Below are positions 1 through 6,826 of a stretch of 33,069 nucleotides of DNA, one piece after another (the first letter of the stretch is position 1; the number at the start of each line of letters is the position of its first letter). Source of the DNA: Chloroflexota bacterium (GTDB lineage: Bacteria > Chloroflexota > Dehalococcoidia > Lucifugimonadales > UBA2962); NCBI GenBank assembly GCA_002699485.1, contig PAAV01000045.1, positions 1 to 33,069 of the forward strand. The letters are read 5' to 3'. Below the pieces are notes generated by a model. It was not told where the DNA came from. It saw nothing but the letters and a program-made list of their open reading frames with translations, and made no database searches. Both the position numbers and the translations under genes were made by a program.

Positions 1-1029
1 CTACCCGAGTCTGAAGCTATTTATACTCAACTAGGGCTCTCTGGGATTTTTATTATATTTTTAGTAGCGACTGCCATACACACTATAAACAATCGCGCTA
101 AACCTGATAATTTTGACTTCATTTTAATAATTGGTAACGCGGGAATATTCTTCGGTTTAACAATGTCCAATTTGGCTGAATCGTATGAACAGTGGCTTGG
201 GCTATCGACGATTCTGTTGTCGGGGCTATATGCTGCCATAGGGCTTTTTGCATTAAGAAGCAGATATGTACCTGCATTAGTATCGTTTTGTTTCCTTGGA
301 ATTTCATTAATATTTTTAACTGTCTTTATTCCGATTCAACTGACTGGTGAATGGATTACTGTAACTTGGTCAGCTCAGGCGGCAGTTGTGATTGGGATTG
401 GACTAAAGTTTAAGGACTTTAAAATAAGGCTGGGAGGGTTAATAGTCCTGGGAGCTGCAATAATTCACGCCCTCTCAGTAGACACCTTTTCAACCGACGT
501 TAATAAAGATTACACTCCCATATTGAACTATCGATTCATGGCCTTTGTAATCTGCATACTTGCAAGTTACATTACAGCCTATCTATATCTTGCTAATAAA
601 GTTGTTACGGAAGACTGGGAACATAGTATTGGATTAGCATTATTCGCAGCAGGCACTTTCATGACAATATGGGTAATCACTGCAGAAATTATAGACTATT
701 TCAATTCAACTGAAATCCACGCTTACGTCAAGAGTATAGCGAAAAGAAGTTATGAAGAGGCCAAGCAATTATCTATAACTTTGTTTTGGGCCATCTACGC
801 TTTATTACTAATCCTTTCAGGTATTAGATTTAGTAAACAAGTTGTAGTTTCTCCCAAGATGATGACTGCAATCGGAGCAATGCTACTGGCAGTACCTGTA
901 GCTAAACTTTTTATATACGACGTGTTTCTACTGGATGCTAGTTATCGTGTAGCTGCATTTATAGTGCTTGGGCCATTACTGATATTAACGGGATTGGCTT
1001 ATCGTCGAATCAGGGAAAGTTTTACATAA
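1..1029 (+). CDS. DUF2339-type polytopic membrane protein, 3' part
   Basis: The reading frame is open from the first base of the window, so this is the C-terminal 342 residues of a longer protein; an internal ATG at 163 is not a convincing start. The sequence is a series of hydrophobic helices joined by short polar loops, roughly ten membrane spans in the visible part. A late segment has the form K-L-F-I-Y-D-V-F-L-L-D followed by a helix and the ending RRIRESF, which resembles the C-terminus of the large predicted membrane proteins called DUF2339. Their function is unknown. The family match is from recognised style rather than a search. The gene ends just before a long hairpin at 1032-1072 and is convergent with the RRM gene. 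Confidence 0.7.
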   Translation, partial: LPESEAIYTQLGLSGIFIIFLVATAIHTINNRAKPDNFDFILIIGNAGIFFGLTMSNLAESYEQWLGLSTILLSGLYAAIGLFALRSRYVPALVSFCFLGISLIFLTVFIPIQLTGEWITVTWSAQAAVVIGIGLKFKDFKIRLGGLIVLGAAIIHALSVDTFSTDVNKDYTPILNYRFMAFVICILASYITAYLYLANKVVTEDWEHSIGLALFAAGTFMTIWVITAEIIDYFNSTEIHAYVKSIAKRSYEEAKQLSITLFWAIYALLLILSGIRFSKQVVVSPKMMTAIGAMLLAVPVAKLFIYDVFLLDASYRVAAFIVLGPLLILTGLAYRRIRESFT

Positions 1030-1031
1030 CT

Positions 1032-1072
1032 TTTTATTCACACATCGGGTTTTATCGCATGTGTGAATAAAA
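1032..1072. terminator. Hairpin between convergent genes, possible bidirectional terminator
   Basis: TTTTATTCACACAT (1032-1045) is perfectly complementary to ATGTGTGAATAAAA (1059-1072), giving a 14-bp stem with a 13-nt loop. It starts three bases after the stop of the DUF2339-type gene, and the RRM gene ends on the opposite strand at 1166. The T tract is part of the stem rather than a separate tail, so termination is inferred from position and stem strength. Confidence 0.55.
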
Positions 1073-1165
1073 TTTAAACGAGCGGGAACGGCTTTATTAG
1101 AATGTCTAATGGAAAACCGATTATGTATTGACCTAAATCGTTATTTAGTGGAATTAATACTCTAA

Positions 1166-1426
1166 TTAATTATCAGTTCGCTCACGTCTTGGCTTAGCCT
1201 CGTTAACTTTTACAGGGCGGTCACCAATATCGTGATTGTCCATTGCTGCTATTGCATCTTTAGCTTCAGCATCATTGGACATTTCTACGAAACCAAATCC
1301 TCTTGATCGGCCCGTATACCTATCCATAATAACCTGTGCGGATTCAACTGCACCATGGGCTTCAAATGCTGTTCGTAACTGATCTTCATCAACTTTATAT
1401 GATAAATTTCCTACATAAATTCTCAA
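1166..1426 (-). CDS. Single-RRM RNA-binding protein
   Basis: An 86-residue protein consisting of one RNA recognition motif. RNP2 is IYVGNL (residues 3-8) and RNP1 is RGFGFVEM (residues 42-49), both close to consensus, including the aromatic residues that stack on RNA bases. A short charged tail (KPRRERTDN) follows the fold. Proteins of this size and layout are the bacterial Rbp type, known in cyanobacteria and other phyla for cold-responsive expression and mRNA binding. The start is TTG at 1424-1426, supported by AAGGAG six bases upstream; there is no in-frame ATG before the first beta strand. It is monocistronic. About 230 bp separate it from the divergent alcohol dehydrogenase gene, leaving room for a long 5' leader. 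Confidence 0.93.
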   Translation of the reverse strand: MRIYVGNLSYKVDEDQLRTAFEAHGAVESAQVIMDRYTGRSRGFGFVEMSNDAEAKDAIAAMDNHDIGDRPVKVNEAKPRRERTDN

Positions 1427-1576
1427 CGTTTTCTCCTTAAATCTCTACATATACCGAAATCAAGAAGGAGCGTGTGAAAGCTGATCATCTGAACGGCCAT
1501 GCGTGAAACTGCCATATAAATTAAAAATGGCTCCCTAAATGTTAGCAGATGTAACTTCTAATTTCCAAGATATAGT

Positions 1577-1604
1577 TTGTACAGACATCCGTAATTTGGA
1601 TAAT
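1577..1604 (+). promoter_or_regulatory. Candidate sigma70-type promoter for the alcohol dehydrogenase gene
   Basis: TTGTAC at 1577-1582 and GATAAT at 1599-1604 are separated by 16 bp and lie about 56 bp before the ATG at 1661. The two boxes resemble -35 and -10 elements. The rest of the 1427-1660 interval shows no coding potential; on the minus strand it would hold the leader of the RRM gene, which includes a small GCCAT/ATGGC hairpin around 1514-1536. This is a pattern match by eye only. Confidence 0.4.
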
Positions 1605-1660
1605 ATGCAAATATTACAAATATATTGTTTTCGAATTTTGAAAAACGCAAAGAGGTGAAC

Positions 1661-2725
1661 ATGAAATCCAGAGCAGCAGTATTCGTAGGTAAAGATCAGC
1701 CGCTTGCAGTCGACGAAATTGAGGTACCCGCTCCGCGAGCTGACCAAGTAATAGTCAGGCTCTCTTTTACGGGGTTGTGCCACTCCCAATTACATCAGAT
1801 GGCTGCTGGAGAAAGGCTAGAAACTCCTAGTATTTTGGGACATGAAGCAGCTGGGAACGTGACCCATGTTGGTAGCGGGGTGAAGGATCTTAAAGAAGGA
1901 GACCAAGTTATTGTCACATGGGTATCAAAATATAATGATGTATTCTCTGGCGGACTACCTGCTCAAGACCCTCCTGGAACGACATACAAAGGAAAACCAA
2001 TATCTGAAGTTGTTGTGCATGCTTGGGCCCAAGACGTGTTAGCTTTAGAAAAATATGTGGTCAAGATAAAAGATGATGACAGACCTGATCTTGCCGCCAT
2101 CGTTGGATGTGCCGTATTGACCGGTGCAGGAGCTGTTAAAAATACAGCTAAAGTTAGACCTGGAAATTCGGTAGTAGTTATCGGAGCTGGTGGAGTAGGT
2201 TTATCCGCTATACAAATGGCATCCATTCTCCATGCTTACCCAGTGATAGCCGTCGATTTGGATGACGGAAAACTAGAATTCGCTCGTCAATTCGGTGCTA
2301 CTCACACTATTAACGCCGCAAACACCGATGCAGTCGAAGCGATTCATGAACTTACAGGTGTAGGAGCGGATTTCGCTTTTGACACCATCGGAGTAAGGGC
2401 TGCAACTGAACAGATATTGCCGGCCGTTCGGGCAGGTGGAATGGGCGCAGATAACAGAGGCGGAACAGCTGTATTAGTTGGTATGCCAGACCCCGAAATA
2501 ACGATTGATCCTAATTTATTCATGCTTGGGCAGCGCAGTTTCTTAGGAAGCCTTGGGGCAACATACCCTATAGAAGACTTCGAAATGTTTCTCAGATGGC
2601 AAAAAGAGGGAAAGTTTCCTCTCGACAAACTGGTAACAAAGCGTTTCAAATTAGAAGAGATAAATGAAGCATGTGATGAACTACGCGCAGGAAAAATTCT
2701 AGGACGTGCAGTTATCGAACTATAA
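1661..2725 (+). CDS. Zinc-dependent alcohol dehydrogenase (MDR family) lacking the structural zinc lobe
   Basis: A 354-residue medium-chain dehydrogenase. Catalytic zinc ligands are visible as Cys40 (GLCHSQLH), His61-Glu62 (GHEAAG) and Cys150 (GCAVLTGAGAV). The Rossmann motif GAGGVG is at 175-180, and Asp199 at the end of the next strand favours NAD(H). Expected reaction: reversible NAD-linked oxidation of an alcohol, possibly a thiol adduct, to an aldehyde; the substrate is unknown. The four-cysteine structural zinc loop of classical ADHs is missing, and that stretch (about residues 88-112) is Gly/Pro-rich with no cysteine. The start is ATG 1661 behind AGAGGTG; a TTG at 1625 would add 12 residues but lacks a ribosome site. 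The 98-residue gene follows 35 bp downstream in the same operon. Confidence 0.88.
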   Translation: MKSRAAVFVGKDQPLAVDEIEVPAPRADQVIVRLSFTGLCHSQLHQMAAGERLETPSILGHEAAGNVTHVGSGVKDLKEGDQVIVTWVSKYNDVFSGGLPAQDPPGTTYKGKPISEVVVHAWAQDVLALEKYVVKIKDDDRPDLAAIVGCAVLTGAGAVKNTAKVRPGNSVVVIGAGGVGLSAIQMASILHAYPVIAVDLDDGKLEFARQFGATHTINAANTDAVEAIHELTGVGADFAFDTIGVRAATEQILPAVRAGGMGADNRGGTAVLVGMPDPEITIDPNLFMLGQRSFLGSLGATYPIEDFEMFLRWQKEGKFPLDKLVTKRFKLEEINEACDELRAGKILGRAVIEL

Positions 2726-2752
2726 ACGAGAAAGTTAAAATTAAAAGAGAGG
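2717..2752 (+). repeat. 36-bp direct repeat, copy 1 (end of ADH gene plus spacer)
   Basis: Begins GAACTATAAACGAGAAAG and covers the last codons and stop of the alcohol dehydrogenase gene plus the ribosome-binding region of the next gene. It matches copy 2 at 3049-3084 in 34 of 36 positions. The two copies are 332 bp apart and bracket the 98-residue gene. Confidence 0.9.
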
Positions 2753-2760
2753 ATCGAAAT

Positions 2761-3057
2761 ATGGAAAAAGAAAACCTCGTAGTGGCAAAATTTAAATCTG
2801 GAGATGGTATCTTCGAAAAATTCATGGGATGGATGCAATCAGATGAAGGAATGGGCGTACGAAAAAGTATGGCTTATCCTGAAAAGACAGTTCCCGGAAT
2901 AGCACCAGACAAAAGTTATATTATGTTTAAAATCTCCGTGCATAATGAAGAAGCTTTGAAAGAATTGGCTTCAGGTACGAACGCGATAGCAAAACCCATT
3001 TTCGATGAATGTATTGAGAGCATTCAAGTGTGGGAATGCAATCCGTTGGAACTATAA
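2761..3057 (+). CDS. Conserved-looking small protein of unknown function (98 aa)
   Basis: I do not recognise this family with confidence. The 98 residues contain no signal peptide or membrane span. The pattern of short strands and two amphipathic helices (VVAKFKSGDGIFEKF near the start, SYIMFKISVHNEEALKELA in the middle, IESIQVWE near the end) would suit a dimeric alpha-beta barrel or ferredoxin-like fold, as in antibiotic-biosynthesis-monooxygenase-type or DUF1330-like proteins; that is a guess from pattern. The ATG at 2761 follows AGAGG in the repeat copy. It lies in the alcohol dehydrogenase operon and ends in a duplicate of that gene's terminal sequence, so both proteins end in -EL. The bracketing repeats suggest it was inserted or duplicated here by recombination. 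Confidence 0.7.
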   Translation: MEKENLVVAKFKSGDGIFEKFMGWMQSDEGMGVRKSMAYPEKTVPGIAPDKSYIMFKISVHNEEALKELASGTNAIAKPIFDECIESIQVWECNPLEL

Positions 3058-3084
3058 ACGAGAAAGTTACAATTAAAAGAAAGG
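3049..3084 (+). repeat. 36-bp direct repeat, copy 2 (end of 98-aa gene plus spacer)
   Basis: Same sequence as 2717-2752 except two substitutions. It covers the last codons and stop of the 98-residue gene and runs into the 3' end of the minus-strand flavin monooxygenase gene, whose stop lies at 3073-3075. The AGAGAGG of copy 1, which serves as a ribosome site, is AGAAAGG here and precedes no plus-strand gene. Confidence 0.9.
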
Positions 3085-4200
3085 GCTTTCCGTTTTAATG
3101 CCCAATAAATGTTGTCCAGCAGTGCTGTAGTGCTCAACTCTCCCTTGAATCTGCTGGGTGAGTGCATGGATATCCTGAAACCGTATGTGTATAGGATTAG
3201 AGTTATATACAGCGTGAGAACCACAGATATCGTAAGTCGTATCCACTACGTGGGCAGCACTTCTTATGGCATGGGTGCTTGCTAATCTAACTGCAATTCG
3301 ATCATCCACAGCAGGCCCTCTGTCGGTTTCTGCTGACTCAATCAGATCAGTTATACTCTCAACGAGTAAAGCTTTACTGGATCTCCATATTGCCTCTGCT
3401 CGTCCTATTTGATTCTGAATTAATTCCTGATCCCGTAATAAGGATTTGCCTTGCGGGCGCTTTTTCCTAGCAATTTTGAAGGTTTCATCAAGGCTAGCTC
3501 TTGCTATTCCCAGTGCAACAAAAGCAAATCCGGACGCAAATAAAATTGATCTATTAATGCCATTAAAAGCTTCCGTTACCTTGCCAGCATCGGAGTCTTT
3601 AAATGTTCTGTTTTCCGGTACGAATAGATTGTCAGCCTTGAAGCTATTACTGCCGGTACCCCTTAGACCATTGACATTCCAGTCATATATCGGCTCAATC
3701 TGAGATTTAGGAATGACCATGTACTGTGCAGTTTTGGTGCTCGGCAGTGTCTGTGCTGTATCATTTTCCGACACAAGAGCCAGAAGCCAATTAGCATGTG
3801 AAAACCCCGAACTTAATCTCCATTCACCTGACAACTTGTATCCACCCTTCGATTTTTTTATTTCGAACCATACAGGTGGACCGTTAGCTAAAATGGAGCG
3901 CTTATCTGACCAGATCTCATCTGCAAGAGGTTTGGGCATAACTCCTGCAAAGGTACTAAGGACATTATTCTGGTTTAAACACCAACCCGTGCTTCCATCA
4001 GCCTGTGCAAAGCCTTGAATGATTTCAAGATATTCGAGCAAATCGAGTTGCTGTCCATTAAACCTTTTGGGCAATAATAATCTAAACATGTCGTTGCCCA
4101 CTAACTCGTCGATCAATGATTCGGGAATAGATCTATTTTGTGAAATGCTTAGACTTGCTGACCTAACCTTGGGTATTAACTTTTCAGCTTTTGATATCAA
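3073..4200 (-). CDS. Acyl-CoA dehydrogenase-fold flavin monooxygenase (HsaA/HpaB-type, group D)
   Basis: About 375 residues. The N-terminal helical region has the family pattern of a 'FRLLLPKRFNGQ' turn followed by 'ADGSTGWCL'. The C-terminal part contains an Arg/Asp/His helix ending FQDIHALTQQIQ, typical of the oxygenase component of two-component flavin monooxygenases that hydroxylate aromatic or similar substrates. Such enzymes need a separate flavin reductase, and none is seen nearby. The substrate cannot be named. The start is uncertain: TTG at 4198-4200 leaves a 23-bp gap after the upstream amidase stop and fits the family N-terminus, whereas TTG at 4252-4254 would overlap the amidase gene by 31 bp. 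It is the last gene of the 6725-3073 operon. Confidence 0.8.
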   Translation of the reverse strand: MISKAEKLIPKVRSASLSISQNRSIPESLIDELVGNDMFRLLLPKRFNGQQLDLLEYLEIIQGFAQADGSTGWCLNQNNVLSTFAGVMPKPLADEIWSDKRSILANGPPVWFEIKKSKGGYKLSGEWRLSSGFSHANWLLALVSENDTAQTLPSTKTAQYMVIPKSQIEPIYDWNVNGLRGTGSNSFKADNLFVPENRTFKDSDAGKVTEAFNGINRSILFASGFAFVALGIARASLDETFKIARKKRPQGKSLLRDQELIQNQIGRAEAIWRSSKALLVESITDLIESAETDRGPAVDDRIAVRLASTHAIRSAAHVVDTTYDICGSHAVYNSNPIHIRFQDIHALTQQIQGRVEHYSTAGQHLLGIKTESPFF

Positions 4201-4223
4201 AATATATTTCCGTTGTGCATATA

Positions 4224-5885
4224 TTAATATATTGGCGGGTAATAGGTGTGCCAATCCGTATTTGATTCATACAGATAAGCAGCTTGAAGTACTGTCGTTT
4301 CGTCAAATGGCTTACCCACAATTTGCAGGCCTACCGGAAGTTTTTCGCTAGTAAACCCACAAGGTATGCTTAGGCCTGGCAAACCCGCCAAGTTAAATGG
4401 CGCTGTTAACTTTGGAGCTCCATGCAATCCTTCTAAAACCTCTTCTTTAGAATTTGTATGCACGTTAGAATTTGGGGGTTGCGCACCGCTTGTCATTGTA
4501 GGAGTCAAAATCAGATCAAAGTCTTCAAATGGCTTCAGTAAGTCATGTTTAATTAGTTCTCGTAACTGTAAAGCTTTATAGTAGGCACCCCCTGGTATGA
4601 TTGTCCCAGTTGCTACAGCGATTTTTACCATATGAGTTAATTCTTGCAGATGGTTTTGTAACAATCTTTTATTCGCCTGTGCGAATTCTGTAAAGCAAAT
4701 TGTCCAATGTGTAATTCCTGCATCTTTAACTCTGGGAACAGAAATCCTATCTACTTTAGCCCCATTTCCCTCAAACACTTTAGCTGCATTTTCAACTGCA
4801 TTAATAACTTCTGGTTCTACAAAATCCGGAGATAACAGTTCAGAAATCAAAGCTATCTTTAACCCTTTTACTTTATGTTCACTTTTCTCTAGTTGTCTGA
4901 AATATGGAGGGACTGATCTTTTATTGGAGTAAATATCTCTTTTATCAAAACCTGATATAGATTCCATCATTAAAGCACAGTCGGATACTGTTTTTGTAAA
5001 AGGACCAAGAGTATCCATAGACCAACATGCACTTAAAGACCCTGCCCTACTCACCCTTCCGTACGTTGGCCTAAAGCCCACAATTCCACATAGTGAAGCG
5101 GGCATACGTATCGACCCTCCTGTGTCTCCACCAAGGGTAGCTGGGACCATGGAAGTAGCCACGGCAATTGCAGAGCCAGAACTCGATCCACCTGGCGTAC
5201 GTTCAGTATTCCACGGATTTAGAGGAGTTCCCCACGGAAATTCGATGGTTTCAGCAATAGCAAATTCCATCATGTTCAATTTTCCGATGATTACTGCCCC
5301 TGATTCTCTCAATTTAGATACGACTGTGGCATCATCTGGGGTGATATTGGTTTTAAATATCAAAGAACCACCAGTTGTTGCTCTTCCTGCAACATCTATC
5401 TGTTCTTTTATCCCAACAGGAAGTCCATGTAACGCGCTTCTAAAAACTCCTCTGTGAGCTTCATCATCTAAAAGTTTCGCCTCGGCTAAGCTACTTTCAT
5501 AATATACATCTGTAAATGCTGCCAAGTTAGGATTTAACGAGTCAATCCTCTTAAGGAATAGTTTTAGAATTTCCGTAGCAGAAGTTTGTTTTGTTCGCAT
5601 GTTTTTCGCTAACTCAGTTAAGGAAAACTTTGGGTAATCAGTACTTCCTAATAGATCTGAAGGTTTGCTATCTGGATCAGAGGTTTTATCGTAATTTGTA
5701 TACTCATCAAGGTCTATCGGAAGAGGTTCTACCGGAGGGGTTTTGCCAACATCAATTGGCTCGATCATTTGAATAATCGCATTTATTTGATGCTTTATCT
5801 CACTTGCGTCACTTTCAGTTATTGGCACGCCAGCGGCTTGAGCAAGGGTTAAAATTTGTGTGTCGTTTAGGTCGATAATTTCCAT
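4224..5885 (-). CDS. Amidase-signature hydrolase with an N-terminal GatC-like domain
   Basis: 553 residues. Residues 1 to about 75 form a small helical domain resembling GatC/AtzG (pattern TQILTLAQAAGVPI...INAIIQMIEPIDV, then a Pro-rich 'PPVEPLPID' tail). Residues from about 86 form an amidase-signature enzyme with Lys160 (GIKEQID), the Ser-rich GGSSSGSA loop near 232-239 and the nucleophile Ser258 in GDTGGSIRMPA, so the Ser-cisSer-Lys triad is intact. Expected activity: hydrolysis of an amide to carboxylate and ammonia. No gatB is nearby and the neighbours are catabolic, so it is more likely a stand-alone amidase than the tRNA amidotransferase. ATG 5883-5885 is preferred because GGGGTGG lies ten bases upstream; the TTG at 5892-5894 is too close to that site. 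Confidence 0.87.
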   Translation of the reverse strand: MEIIDLNDTQILTLAQAAGVPITESDASEIKHQINAIIQMIEPIDVGKTPPVEPLPIDLDEYTNYDKTSDPDSKPSDLLGSTDYPKFSLTELAKNMRTKQTSATEILKLFLKRIDSLNPNLAAFTDVYYESSLAEAKLLDDEAHRGVFRSALHGLPVGIKEQIDVAGRATTGGSLIFKTNITPDDATVVSKLRESGAVIIGKLNMMEFAIAETIEFPWGTPLNPWNTERTPGGSSSGSAIAVATSMVPATLGGDTGGSIRMPASLCGIVGFRPTYGRVSRAGSLSACWSMDTLGPFTKTVSDCALMMESISGFDKRDIYSNKRSVPPYFRQLEKSEHKVKGLKIALISELLSPDFVEPEVINAVENAAKVFEGNGAKVDRISVPRVKDAGITHWTICFTEFAQANKRLLQNHLQELTHMVKIAVATGTIIPGGAYYKALQLRELIKHDLLKPFEDFDLILTPTMTSGAQPPNSNVHTNSKEEVLEGLHGAPKLTAPFNLAGLPGLSIPCGFTSEKLPVGLQIVGKPFDETTVLQAAYLYESNTDWHTYYPPIY

Positions 5886-5903
5886 AATAAGCAATCCACC
5901 CCT

Positions 5904-6725
5904 TTAACTTCTTGTTATAGTATACGGATGTTGGTAATTTGAAAATTCGTTTGGTGTACCACCAGATAAAAAGCCTCCATCAGCTACTAAAGTTTGACCA
6001 TTAATATAATCTGATGCATCAGATGAGAAAAATAACACTACATTAGCAATATCGCTTGGTAAACCTATACGGCGGTTTGGTATCCATGGTGTTGTTTCAT
6101 CAACATACCACTCTGTTTTTCCTCTTTCAGCCTCTTTGTTTTGTTCTAACAGTCGACTGTCGATGTACCCTGGGGCTATACCGTTACAATTAATTCCATG
6201 CCCGGACAACTCCCATGCAATTCCATAAGTCATTCTTGTTACAGCTGATTTCATAGCCCCATATACCAGTTGGTTAGGCCACTGTCTAAATGCTTGCACA
6301 CTGCTTATATTGATTATTTTCCCTTTTGTACCAGAATTTATCATTTCGTTAGCTGCTCGCTGTGCACAAAAGAAATATCCTTTAAGCCCAACATCTATTA
6401 CTCTATCGAAGTCTCTTTCCTTAACCTCGAGAAATGATTTAGGTATCGCAGTGACAGCGTTATTAACAAGTATGTCAATTGATCCATGCTTACTTATAAA
6501 ATCATCGAACATTGAATCTATATCATCCGTTTTGCCCACATCTGCTTTGTGCCATGATACTGAAGGATCATGTGGCTTAATAAGCTCAATAGCTTCTTTT
6601 GAAGTCGCATCATAAACAAGATCGTTTATGCCTACGTTAGCTCCGCTTTTTGCCAGTGCTAAAGCAATCTCTCTTCCGATACCTTTGGCGGATCCTGTAA
6701 CAAGAGCATTTTTGCCTTTTAACAT
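5904..6725 (-). CDS. Short-chain dehydrogenase/reductase
   Basis: 273 residues, classical SDR size plus a short C-terminal tail. Visible motifs: cofactor loop TGSAKGIG near residue 10, NNAV in place of the usual NNAG, INISS with the catalytic serine, and YGAMK with the catalytic Tyr and Lys. The ending 'ADGGFLSGG' is the normal SDR C-terminal pattern. It should be an NAD(P)-dependent alcohol/ketone oxidoreductase; the substrate is unknown. The ATG at 6723-6725 is preferred: GGAGGT lies at the correct distance and the Rossmann strand begins a few residues later. A longer reading to 6836 would add 37 residues that do not belong to the fold and would run into the divergent gene. First gene of the SDR-amidase-monooxygenase operon. 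Confidence 0.9.
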   Translation of the reverse strand: MLKGKNALVTGSAKGIGREIALALAKSGANVGINDLVYDATSKEAIELIKPHDPSVSWHKADVGKTDDIDSMFDDFISKHGSIDILVNNAVTAIPKSFLEVKERDFDRVIDVGLKGYFFCAQRAANEMINSGTKGKIINISSVQAFRQWPNQLVYGAMKSAVTRMTYGIAWELSGHGINCNGIAPGYIDSRLLEQNKEAERGKTEWYVDETTPWIPNRRIGLPSDIANVVLFFSSDASDYINGQTLVADGGFLSGGTPNEFSNYQHPYTITRS

Positions 6726-6826
6726 CAAACTAACCTCCATCGTTTCATTTGAGTATTCAATTAAGTAGCCAACGATTGCTATACTACACTTAATACCTTT
6801 ACCTAAATACAGGATACAAATAAAAC

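Noticed and set aside
2344-2838. 164-codon minus-strand open frame across the ADH/98-aa boundary
   Set aside because: Overlaps two well-supported genes on the other strand and shows no protein-like features.
2717-3084. Repeat-bracketed gene as an insertion sequence
   Set aside because: The bracketed 98-aa protein has no transposase features and the repeats are direct, with no terminal inverted repeats.
4224-5885. GatA subunit of the Glu-tRNA(Gln) amidotransferase
   Set aside because: No GatB nearby, catabolic neighbours and a fused GatC-like domain make a stand-alone amidase more likely.
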